From: a virus | Strand: one strand, 5' to 3' | Length of the DNA stretch: 59,803 nt | IMG/VR virus record: IMGVR_UViG_3300033993_001438 | Location: 1-59,803 of that record | Part shown: positions 15,622 to 23,551 of the stretch, piece by piece | How positions within the stretch are numbered: position 1 is the stretch's first letter | Layout of the letters: each line of letters begins with the position of its first letter | Notes under the pieces: model-generated | Told to the model about the DNA's origin: nothing | Seen by the model: only the letters and a program-made list of their open reading frames with translations | The model's database searches: none | Translations under genes and position numbers: made by a program

Positions 15622-17309
15622 CGCGTCACCCTAGTCGGCCGGCGAGCCGGCGGGGCGATTCCTTCCCGCTGGCTACGAATGCGTTCGTTGCGCGCATCCT
15701 CAATCTCCCACCGCTCCTGCATGTCGGCAAGGGTGGGGTTGTTGGTCATGTTGCGAATAAACCGCTGCGCGTCGTTCCGGAAGTCATTGTTCATTTGGCC
15801 GATCTGGGACGACGCCTGCTGCAGGCCGCTGTTGATTCCGCTGCGGGCGCTGTCATAGCCGCTGCCGAGACGGCCCATTGCGTCACCGAACCCGGCGCCC
15901 ATCTGTCTCTGCGTTGACCCAAACCCTGCGCCCATGGCACCGGCAAGCGATCCAAGCTGGCCCTGGAGGCCGCCGAACGCGTTGCCCATCTGAGCGTTGG
16001 TGTCTCGCAGGTTTCGCCCCAGGCCTCCCGCGAACGAGCCAAGCTGCGACTGCGCCCCGTAGTACCCGGAGGAGAGTGCGGCAAGCAGACCGGACTGGTC
16101 GGTGTTGCTGCGATTCTGTGAGGCGTAGAACTGATCCATGCCGCGGCCAGCCTCGCCGTACGCGTCGCCAGCAAGGCCTCGCAGGCCAGACAGCGAAGAC
16201 TTGAGCATGTCGGCAGGCGTGCCGCGTGAAGTCATGTGCTGGGCGTTCAGGGCACCAAGCCCGGTCATGTAGTTGTTGCTCAGGCCGCCCGTGACGTCGG
16301 ACGACATGAGGTTCGACTGCAGGCCATCAAGCCCGCCGAAGGTCTGGCCGGCGAACCGCTCAGGGTTCGCCCCGGAACGCTTCGACACCTGCGTCGAAAG
16401 GCCACCGAGGGCCCCTCCGCCACCATAGCTGCCGTCGGCAATCGGACCGCCAACTCCAGTGGCCGTGAACCCGCTGCCTCCGCCGCCAGCGCCACCGTCC
16501 GACATGGTCATGTTGGCGTCAGAGAACGCACTTGCGTTGGCGAGGCCCTGGCCGGCGGATGCGTACGAGTTGCCAAGAGTCCCAAGCGCCGCATTGCGGG
16601 TCGAACCGTACGTCGAAAGAGCCTGCTGATTGGCGGCCATCATGTCCGCCATGGCGGAGTTGTAGGCCGTCTGATTGGCACCCCATGCGCCTAGCGCCGA
16701 GTTTGCCGCAGACCCATACGCGCCAAGGGCAGCGGCGCCGACGTTCCCCATGGCCCCCTGCCGGGCGGCTTCTGCCATGGCATTGGCGGCGGCGATGTTG
16801 GACCGCTCGTTCGCAGCCGCGGTGGCAGCGTTCCCAAGGCCAGATGCGTAGGCCCCGTACGCGTTTGCAGCGCTGCTGCCGAGGGCGCCGACGCCCTGGG
16901 CGTACCCGCCGTACGCGTTCCCAAGCCCGCCCGTGTATGCGTTGAACGCGTTTCCAGCCGTGTTGGCAAGACTTCCAAGGCCCTGGGCATAGCCTCCGTA
17001 AGCGTTGCCAAGACCCTGCGCATAGCCGCCGTAAGTCTGGCCAATCCCTCCAGCCAGGCCGTTGTAGGCGCTCGCAAGCGACGGGGCCGCAGCACCGTAT
17101 GCGTTGCCAATCGCGTTGGCGAACAGGGCCGGCTGGGAAAAGATCGTTGACAGAATGTCGGCTTGCGCCGCGGGCACAGCCTGGTTGGCGGCTGCCATGG
17201 CCCGCCCGCGGGCTTCGGCCTGGGTGGCGCGAACCATGGCGTCGCTCTGGTGCGCCTTGGTCGCGGCCAGTTGGCCGAGCGGATCCCCAAAAAACTGATA
17301 CTGCGCCAC
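15618..17309 (-). CDS. Gly/Ala-rich tandem repeat protein (563 aa)
   Basis: GTG start at 17309 behind AGGAG. Residues about 70-200 are repeats of the unit YGGYAQGLGN with Ala/Ser variants (AGNAFNAYTGGLGNAYGGYA), about 11-13 residues each, spaced by Ala-rich turns. A second series of FGG/LGS-type repeats lies near 420-500, and a basic end reads ERIRSQREGIAPPARRPTR. Such glycine helices or spirals occur in phage tail and ejection proteins. No catalytic site. Confidence 0.65.
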   Translation of the reverse strand: MAQYQFFGDPLGQLAATKAHQSDAMVRATQAEARGRAMAAANQAVPAAQADILSTIFSQPALFANAIGNAYGAAAPSLASAYNGLAGGIGQTYGGYAQGLGNAYGGYAQGLGSLANTAGNAFNAYTGGLGNAYGGYAQGVGALGSSAANAYGAYASGLGNAATAAANERSNIAAANAMAEAARQGAMGNVGAAALGAYGSAANSALGAWGANQTAYNSAMADMMAANQQALSTYGSTRNAALGTLGNSYASAGQGLANASAFSDANMTMSDGGAGGGGSGFTATGVGGPIADGSYGGGGALGGLSTQVSKRSGANPERFAGQTFGGLDGLQSNLMSSDVTGGLSNNYMTGLGALNAQHMTSRGTPADMLKSSLSGLRGLAGDAYGEAGRGMDQFYASQNRSNTDQSGLLAALSSGYYGAQSQLGSFAGGLGRNLRDTNAQMGNAFGGLQGQLGSLAGAMGAGFGSTQRQMGAGFGDAMGRLGSGYDSARSGINSGLQQASSQIGQMNNDFRNDAQRFIRNMTNNPTLADMQERWEIEDARNERIRSQREGIAPPARRPTRVTR

Positions 17310-17342
17310 GTGCTTGTCTCCTACAACCTAATGTCTCTTTGG

Positions 17343-18266
17343 CTAGACATACACCACAGGTACCACCTGCTTGATGTTGTCCTTGGGCACAATCTGGCAG
17401 TCGTCCGTAAGCTCAAACTCTGGAATCTGGGCGTATCCGTTGTCCCCGTCGTTGCCCGGAGGCCCTGGGAATCCCGGGAGGGTGACAATGGTCGTCACGC
17501 CGTCCCGGCCTTGGATGCCCATGCGGCCCCGCCTGCCATCGCGGCCCCTGGCCCCGCCGAACCCGTCGAATCCATTGGCTCCGTTGAAGCCGTTGAGGCC
17601 GTTGTTGGCAATCCCATCAAACCCGTCGATCCCCGCCGCCCCTGGCGCACCAGCCGGGCCAACGGACACGCCGAATCCGCCGGTCCCGTTCAGGCCCGGT
17701 ATGCCGGCCGCACCAGTCGAACCCGCCGGCCCGGCTGGACCTGCCTGGCCTGACTGGCCGGGGGGATTGTTGTTGATGGTCCGGGCATCGATGTTTTCTA
17801 CGGTGATGTTGTCGCCGTAGGCATCGCCAAACGTGATGGCGCCGCCCACCTGGAACGTCGGCCCGCCGTACGTTGGGTAGGTGTTGAACGCCTGTGAGAT
17901 TGGGAGATTAAACGTATCGCCGCCGTAGCTGTGGAAGTTGGATGGGCCTCTTGAAAACCCAGGGACGTCAACGAACGTGCCGCCTGAGGAGCCGCCTCCA
18001 GGCCCCGGGAGGATTGGCGCAAAGTCCGCCGGGTTCCAGGGAGTCTGCCCCGGGAACCCAGGTGAGTAGCCTCCTCCAGGTCCTGCCCCGTACACGCCGG
18101 ACATGTGATACAGCGACAGGCCTGGCTGTATGGTTACGTTGCCGCGGTGCGTGATCGGCTGCGCGCAGTTACCCAGGAGCTGCATCAACGATTGTGCAAG
18201 CTGGGGAGGCAGTTGCCCGCCAGACAGGCGAGCGAGCGACGGCATGCTCTGGGTGTCAAAGCCCAT
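17343..18266 (-). CDS. Collagen-like repeat protein (307 aa)
   Basis: ATG overlaps the upstream TAA (TAATG). The N-terminal 165 residues are a Gly/Ser/Tyr-rich globular part. Residues about 170-285 hold Gly-X-Y triplets broken into blocks (GQSGQAGPAGPAGSTGAAG, GAPGAAGIDGFDG, GARGRDGRRGRMGIQGRDG), followed by a short C-terminal cap. Phage collagen-like proteins form trimeric fibre stalks or attach to virions. It follows the nozzle-like gene, so a fibre or tail decoration is likely. Confidence 0.85.
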   Translation of the reverse strand: MGFDTQSMPSLARLSGGQLPPQLAQSLMQLLGNCAQPITHRGNVTIQPGLSLYHMSGVYGAGPGGGYSPGFPGQTPWNPADFAPILPGPGGGSSGGTFVDVPGFSRGPSNFHSYGGDTFNLPISQAFNTYPTYGGPTFQVGGAITFGDAYGDNITVENIDARTINNNPPGQSGQAGPAGPAGSTGAAGIPGLNGTGGFGVSVGPAGAPGAAGIDGFDGIANNGLNGFNGANGFDGFGGARGRDGRRGRMGIQGRDGVTTIVTLPGFPGPPGNDGDNGYAQIPEFELTDDCQIVPKDNIKQVVPVVYV

Positions 18267-21200
18267 TAGCCAGCCCCCTCAATGGCGATGCTGCGAAGCA
18301 CTACCGGCTCAGACGCAGTGCCGGCCACAATCGCGGCCATGTGCCGGTCGCCGCCGGCGGACTGGACGCCCGGGTTTCGCCCTGAGTAGCTGGCGCGGGC
18401 GACTCCGCTAGCGTCCCCCAGAGCCGAGCGGGTCAGCTTCATGTTGAGACTGGCGCCGCCGCCGGCCTCAGCAACAAAGCCAGACCCGCGGTCGCTGGAG
18501 ACTGCATTGGATCGCGGGCTGGCGGAGTTGTTGTACGCAAGCTGCAGCGACAGGGATGAGTCGTTGACAGTTGGCTTGTACAGGAACGTGATAGATCGGC
18601 TGCCGTCGTCGTTTGTCAGCGGTAGCTCCGCTGTCCGGTACGAATACGGGATGGCCGTGCCACTGTCGGTAGACCCTGAGGGCTTGAGGATCGCACCGCT
18701 GCCGGAGCCGTACAGAGGCACCTGCTTCCCAGACGCGTCCACGTAGCACCCGGCCGTGACCGGGAAGGGGAACGTCTCTTCCCACCACGCCTTGGTGGAT
18801 ATGCAGTAGCACAGCGCCCGCTGCGGAGTGGATCCGGTGTCGCCGGCCTGGCGGTAGAAGAACCGCACAACGCGGGCCCCGGTGTCGGCCTCCACGTGGA
18901 ACGTGCTGGAGGAGGCGAAGTCGATCAGGCCGTCACGCCAGAAGTTGTCGATGGGCACCGAGACGGCTGTCTCCGACTGCCCGTCATAGGAGTACATCCC
19001 AAACGAATCGACCAGGAACGCCTCGCCGCCGAGGACACACCAGCAACGGCTGTTGAGGACTCCGCGGTAGGCGCCGAGAACGATGGCCGCATCTATGACC
19101 GGCTGGGCAACGTATGAAAGTCTGTATAAGTGAGCCGTTTGCACCAAAAGCAACGACGGCCCAAGGGGAACCATGGCCGCAAGTTTGTCCGGTTCGCCAG
19201 TGTTCTCCTGGATGACAAGCTCGTTATCCACGGGGACGGACTCCGGCTCATCAATCTCGGAGAACATGACGGAGTTTGGCCGCTCACCCGTGCTGTCCAC
19301 GCCATACCAAGCGCGATCCTGGAACATGCACGCCACCTGGAACTCACCAGGCGGCACGGCAAACCTGCGAGCGTTGACCTGCCCGGAGGGGAGCGTGATG
19401 GGCAACAGCCCGTAGTCGGCCCGCGAGACGTCCGTGAGCTGCGTGTCGCTTGTTGAGTCCACATACGGCGACAGCCCGGCGAGCGGAAGGGTCGCCACCC
19501 GGAACAGCACTACGGACTGGTCTGCAGTTGTGCGCCACAGCTCAACGTGTGTTGCCCGGGCGTCTGCGTGCGTGGTGTTGACGGTCCACGTGATAGACCC
19601 TGAGCCGTCCGGGATATCGACTTCTGTGAGGTCGGAGATCGAAGACGGGATGGGGCCTCCGCGCGACGACGGCGTGGAGTCCAGATACCGGAACGCACAG
19701 CGGTACTTGCCGCGGAGTACGGGCCGAATGGTAGCGGACGCCCGGGAAGAGGTGTTTAGGATGACCGCGGTGGGCGGCTTTGAGTAAGCACCTCCCGCCA
19801 GAACGGTCACGCCCGTGAGCCTGCCCTTGGTGTCCACGCCACACGTGAGGGCCGCGCCGCCGCCAAAGAAGTCGTCCTTGGCAGGGATAATAGAAATGAT
19901 CGGCGGCGTCATGTATCCGCCGCCCGCCTCTGCAGGAGGTGGCCCTTCGCTCGGCCAGCCCAGGATGCCTACCTCTCCGGCTGGGTTCACAGATGCCACG
20001 GCAAAGAACTGATCGACCTCAAAGAGCCGCCGCGCAGTGTCGCCCTTGAGATGCACCGTCACGCCGGGTTCAGTGCAACCTGTTCCTCCGGACGTAACCA
20101 CCACGCCGTCGATCTTCCCGCCGCTAGTAAGGATCAGCCTGGCGTTCTGCCCTGTCAGTCCGTTTGTGACGCCCCACTGCAGCGCTTGCGTGGCCGCAAC
20201 CGAGGTTCCTCGCGCAGCCGTGGCCGCTGCCGTGGACGCGGGCGAGCCGCCAGAGAACGTCACAGACGGATTGCTGGTGTACCCGTAGCCACCGTTCACA
20301 AGGTTGACATGCGAAACCCGCGTCTCCATGGTGGCGGCAACCGTGGCGCCGGTGCCCCCGCCGCCGGACAAAAAGATCGCGGGGGCAGACGTATACCCAG
20401 ATCCGGGGCTGGCTACGTACACCGCCCCCACGGCAGATCCAGTCAGAGAACACGTGCCCGCTGCGCCGGTGCCGCCGCCGCCACTAAACGTCAACGTCGG
20501 AGCCGTGGTGTACCCAGATCCGCCGGCGACAATCCCAAGGCCGCCGACAACCTTGTGCATTACAGCAACCGCCGAAGCCCCAGTCCCGCCACCGCCAGTA
20601 AGCGAGACGGTGGGCGTGCTGAGGTACTGGGACCCCCCGCTGGAAACGTAGACGCCAGCCACTTCGTCTTCGTTGTTGCTGGCGACGACACGCACGCGGC
20701 TCACGCCGCCGACCAGGCCGACGCTGAACGTTGCGCCGCTGCCAATGCCAGATGCCAGCGAGACGGACGGAGTCTCCTGGTAACCAACTCCAGGGTCTTC
20801 GACAATCACGCCCGTGAGACGGCCGTCGGATATCTCGGCGCGAGCCCGTGCCGCCCGGCTCGGCGTGCCCCCGGTAAACACAACCGTGGGGGCGTTGTTG
20901 TACCCGGCACCGCTGTTGACAATCTGGACGTCTTCGACCTCGTAGCGGACCGTAGAGCTTTGCGTGATCGTAGGGCCAACCGCCGGCTGCGCGACGCCGA
21001 TAGGCTGGGCGGAGGCAGCAGCCCCGTCCCAGCGAATCCCACGCCCCATGCCGTCAACGCCGTAGACGTCTCCGTTTCGCCCCCGGAAGAACGTCAGGTA
21101 CTTCTGGCCAGACTGCACGTACGCAGTTCCTGCCGCACCTGTTCCGCCCCCGCCAGAGAAGGCCAACGTCGGAGCCGTGGTAAAGCCCGTCCCCTGCGAC

Positions 21201-21370
21201 CGGATGAGCAGCTCCGCCACGCGGGTGCCGGCCATCACGGCAACGACGGTCGCCCCCGTGCCGCCACCGCCAGAGACAGTGATGGACGGAGGGGCGGTGT
21301 ATCCGGACCCACCCGTGGCCACCGCGGCCCGGACAATGCCTCCGCTCGTACGGCTAGACAACACGCTCAC
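18266..21370 (-). CDS. Tail nozzle-like protein with Gly-rich beta repeats (1034 aa)
   Basis: GTG start overlaps the preceding TGA. The first 560 residues hold about ten repeats of the pattern GSGYTSAPxxxxSGGGGTGA (starts near 20, 55, 160, 235, 275, 310, 350 and beyond), interleaved with YLTFFRGRNGDVYGVDG. The C-terminal half (AWYGVDSTGERPNSVMFSE, LLLVQTAHLYRLSY, CWCVLGGEAFLVDSFGMYSY) resembles beta-propeller nozzle or tail-hub proteins of podoviruses. The repeats look like an insertion into a nozzle. The probable N-terminal segment is a separate gene just upstream. Confidence 0.65.
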   Translation of the reverse strand: MSVLSSRTSGGIVRAAVATGGSGYTAPPSITVSGGGGTGATVVAVMAGTRVAELLIRSQGTGFTTAPTLAFSGGGGTGAAGTAYVQSGQKYLTFFRGRNGDVYGVDGMGRGIRWDGAAASAQPIGVAQPAVGPTITQSSTVRYEVEDVQIVNSGAGYNNAPTVVFTGGTPSRAARARAEISDGRLTGVIVEDPGVGYQETPSVSLASGIGSGATFSVGLVGGVSRVRVVASNNEDEVAGVYVSSGGSQYLSTPTVSLTGGGGTGASAVAVMHKVVGGLGIVAGGSGYTTAPTLTFSGGGGTGAAGTCSLTGSAVGAVYVASPGSGYTSAPAIFLSGGGGTGATVAATMETRVSHVNLVNGGYGYTSNPSVTFSGGSPASTAAATAARGTSVAATQALQWGVTNGLTGQNARLILTSGGKIDGVVVTSGGTGCTEPGVTVHLKGDTARRLFEVDQFFAVASVNPAGEVGILGWPSEGPPPAEAGGGYMTPPIISIIPAKDDFFGGGAALTCGVDTKGRLTGVTVLAGGAYSKPPTAVILNTSSRASATIRPVLRGKYRCAFRYLDSTPSSRGGPIPSSISDLTEVDIPDGSGSITWTVNTTHADARATHVELWRTTADQSVVLFRVATLPLAGLSPYVDSTSDTQLTDVSRADYGLLPITLPSGQVNARRFAVPPGEFQVACMFQDRAWYGVDSTGERPNSVMFSEIDEPESVPVDNELVIQENTGEPDKLAAMVPLGPSLLLVQTAHLYRLSYVAQPVIDAAIVLGAYRGVLNSRCWCVLGGEAFLVDSFGMYSYDGQSETAVSVPIDNFWRDGLIDFASSSTFHVEADTGARVVRFFYRQAGDTGSTPQRALCYCISTKAWWEETFPFPVTAGCYVDASGKQVPLYGSGSGAILKPSGSTDSGTAIPYSYRTAELPLTNDDGSRSITFLYKPTVNDSSLSLQLAYNNSASPRSNAVSSDRGSGFVAEAGGGASLNMKLTRSALGDASGVARASYSGRNPGVQSAGGDRHMAAIVAGTASEPVVLRSIAIEGAG

Positions 21371-21633
21371 TGCGGGCCCCTCGCTATCCTCACGCTGCCG
21401 TCCGCAGACTGGTAGATGACGCCCTCAGGCAAGCCAGGCAGTCGCATCATGCGGACGATGGCAGATGCGGAACCAGTGTGAGACGTAAACGAAACCGCCG
21501 CGGTGCCAGGCCGCAGCGAAACCTGGCCAGGAACAATGACCTGCAGGTTCACCTGCGTCACCGCTGCGCCCGGGGGTATGGCATAGGGGCTTGCGTTGGT
21601 CACCAAGCCGGCCCACTTGTCGATGACAATCAT
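21367..21633 (-). CDS. Separate N-terminal segment of the nozzle-like protein (88 aa)
   Basis: ATG 21633 overlaps the adaptor stop (ATGA). Reads MIVIDKWAGLVTNASPYAIP, then NLQVIVPGQVSLRPGTAAVSF. This is how many podovirus nozzle or hub proteins begin, but here it is only 88 residues and the large gene follows with a GTGA overlap. Either the nozzle is made of two chains or the parts are joined by frameshifting. No such slip site is evident. Confidence 0.6.
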   Translation of the reverse strand: MIVIDKWAGLVTNASPYAIPPGAAVTQVNLQVIVPGQVSLRPGTAAVSFTSHTGSASAIVRMMRLPGLPEGVIYQSADGSVRIARGPQ

Positions 21634-22760
21634 CCGCCATCCGCCTGGAGCGGCGACCTCCATCCACCGTCATGCCAGACTTCCCGCGAACGCCCAGACA
21701 GCGGAGCTAGCTGGTCCATCTCCATCGCGAGCCGAAGGTCGCGCTGGTACAGCTGCGCCGCCTTTTCCACATCCTTGCCGCGAATCCTGGCAAGGAAGTA
21801 ATCGCACGCCGAATCCATCACGCCATACATGTGGGCCGGGATGTCGATTGGGTCCGTGATGAGATAGCGGGTTGTGCTGGCGATTGTCCCCGTGGCGTCG
21901 GTTTGCATTGAGGTGGCGCTGGTGCGCGTCGTAATCAGACTTTCCGCAACCCAGGGCGTCAGGGACTCAATGGTGCCCGGCGAGTCCGCAGTGGTGCCGA
22001 CACGCAAGATTGCGCCGGCTGCATCGGCCGGGAAGGCGGTTCCAGAGCCAGTGATGGTTCGCACGGAGCGAGCTATCGTCCCTTGGCGAAGCGCTGCCTC
22101 ATGCCCGGAGTACTTCAGCGGCCTGGCGGACCTGCGATAGGTGAAGTCGATGGTTTCGACGCCGCTGGGATATCCGACCAGCTTGAGCGCCCAGCCCGTA
22201 GACAGCGGATCCTTGATGACCGTCCAGTGATACGGCGCCCCAGCAGAGGTGTTGACGCGCTCTGTCTTCATCGCCTGGTCCGGAGTCACGTACATCCCAG
22301 ACCACCAGTTGAACTCGTCGGACGGCTCGTCAAGGTTCCGGAAATCGCTCGGCAGCGCGTAGATGCTCTTGTAAAACGTGAGCGTGTCGCCGGGCTGCAA
22401 GGTGTCTGCAGGAAGCGGAACGGCGGTGCTGATCGACCAGGCCGTGTTGGTGCCAGGATCAAGGCACTTTTCGATCTGCGCGACGCGGTCGCCGGCGCGA
22501 ATGTGCGTGTAGTCGCTTGCCGGCAATCCGGCCTGCGTGTAGACAACCGGGCCATCAACGTATGAGACAGATGCCGTCTGCGAGGGCCTGGTGATCACCC
22601 GGCCATGCACGTGGTAGTAGGACCAGTCCCTGATCGTCGTCAGCTCGTTGTACGCCCGGTGTATGGCCGTGCGAATGTCCCGCTGCTCCGCGTCCTGGGG
22701 GCCGCCGTAGGACGAGGTGATCAGCGACTCAACGAGATCGAAGTAGGTCAGGTAGGCCAT
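21630..22760 (-). CDS. Head-tail adaptor-like protein (376 aa)
   Basis: Begins MAYLTYFDLVESLITSSYGG. The middle has LPSDFRNLDEPSDEFNWWSG and RRSARPLKYSG. The C-terminal helix bundle is ACDYFLARIRGKDVEKAAQL. The order (after fibre genes, directly before the nozzle genes) and the short helical C-terminus fit a podovirus adaptor (gp11-like) that joins portal and nozzle. This is family resemblance, not a firm match. The ribosome site is weak. Confidence 0.55.
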   Translation of the reverse strand: MAYLTYFDLVESLITSSYGGPQDAEQRDIRTAIHRAYNELTTIRDWSYYHVHGRVITRPSQTASVSYVDGPVVYTQAGLPASDYTHIRAGDRVAQIEKCLDPGTNTAWSISTAVPLPADTLQPGDTLTFYKSIYALPSDFRNLDEPSDEFNWWSGMYVTPDQAMKTERVNTSAGAPYHWTVIKDPLSTGWALKLVGYPSGVETIDFTYRRSARPLKYSGHEAALRQGTIARSVRTITGSGTAFPADAAGAILRVGTTADSPGTIESLTPWVAESLITTRTSATSMQTDATGTIASTTRYLITDPIDIPAHMYGVMDSACDYFLARIRGKDVEKAAQLYQRDLRLAMEMDQLAPLSGRSREVWHDGGWRSPLQADGG

Positions 22761-22798
22761 GGAAATGGATCACAAATAGGTCACGGGCCTACAGACAA

Positions 22799-22836
22799 GT
22801 GCCCCTCCAGGCCCGGGGAAGAGCCTGAAGGGGCAC
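22799..22836 (-). terminator. Hairpin in the gap before the adaptor gene
   Basis: GTGCCCCTCCAGGC (22799-22812) pairs with 22823-22836 over 13 of 14 positions, with a 10-base loop. It lies in the 85-bp gap between the gene ending at 22846 and the adaptor start at 22760. On the minus strand it is followed by TTGTCTGT, a weak T-rich tail. It may be a partial terminator or a processing hairpin separating fibre and tail transcripts. Confidence 0.5.
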
Positions 22837-22845
22837 CAAAACCGA

Positions 22846-23142
22846 TCAGGACTCCGAAACGAGCGTCACGCCCAGGCCGCTGGGGTCAGCCGGCGGGATG
22901 GTGTCCAGGGCCTCAAACGCCAGGGTGGCGGCGCCAGAGCGGTTTCCCGCGTCATCGACGTCCACCAGCGAGAGGATGACGTTCGCCCCCTGCGAGACGG
23001 TCAGCTCATCGAACTTGCTGGTATCGCCGGGGTACGCCTTGGAAGAAGACTCCCCGTCTACGGTCACGGTCAGCAGCCGCTCAACAACGTCCACATCGGA
23101 CGCAGGGGCGGCCACAATCGAATAGGTCAACTGATTGGGCAC
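22846..23142 (-). CDS. Small beta-rich structural protein (98 aa)
   Basis: GTG 23142 follows CAGGAG at good spacing; the frame extends to ATG 23229 without a site. Begins VPNQLTYSIVAAPASDVDVV with a linker-like end (FEALDTIPPADPSGLGVTLV). The alternating hydrophobic pattern suggests an Ig or fibronectin-III-like domain, common as add-on domains of phage tail proteins. It sits between the adaptor and LamG fibre genes. Confidence 0.65.
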   Translation of the reverse strand: MPNQLTYSIVAAPASDVDVVERLLTVTVDGESSSKAYPGDTSKFDELTVSQGANVILSLVDVDDAGNRSGAATLAFEALDTIPPADPSGLGVTLVSES

Positions 23143-23236
23143 GGTCTTGCTCCTGGGGTAAACAGACAAACACTGCGGAACCAGCAAGGCGCGCCTGAGA
23201 CGATCAATCGCGCTTCCGGTCCACCACATATCAATG

Positions 23237-23551
23237 TCACTCTTGGGGGGTTTCGCTAACCACCAACCCCGCCACCTCGCTCATCGGCACCACCTCCACC
23301 TGCGCCATGATCTCAGGCGTCATGAACGCGAACGCCTGCGCCAGAATCCCTCCCTCGCCAACCTCCGATAGAACGTCGCCGCACAGCATCCAGCGGCCGT
23401 CGGTGAGTTGCCGCCCAGCCGGAACGTGACGCGGATCGCCATGCTCCTGTTGCACGCCGTACAGCGTGACGGCGACCTCGTAGGGGTAGACGAGCGCGAG
23501 GTCTTTGCACTCGGCGTAGGGCAGCGGAAGGGTGAGGCCGGAGAGGAGCAT
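23237..23551 (-). CDS. Small structural-region protein (104 aa)
   Basis: The start overlaps the LamG gene stop (TGATG). Begins MLLSGLTLPLPYAECKDLAL with a central YEVAVTLYGVQQEHGDPRHV and DGRWMLCGDVLSEVGEGG; looks like a compact beta-rich domain. No family recognised. Its coupling to the fibre gene suggests a fibre chaperone or a fibre-associated subunit. Confidence 0.65.
   Translation of the reverse strand: MLLSGLTLPLPYAECKDLALVYPYEVAVTLYGVQQEHGDPRHVPAGRQLTDGRWMLCGDVLSEVGEGGILAQAFAFMTPEIMAQVEVVPMSEVAGLVVSETPQE

Noticed and set aside
20051-21415. 454-residue plus-strand ORF
   Set aside because: Antisense to the Gly-rich repeat protein; long only because repeated GC-rich codons lack stops.
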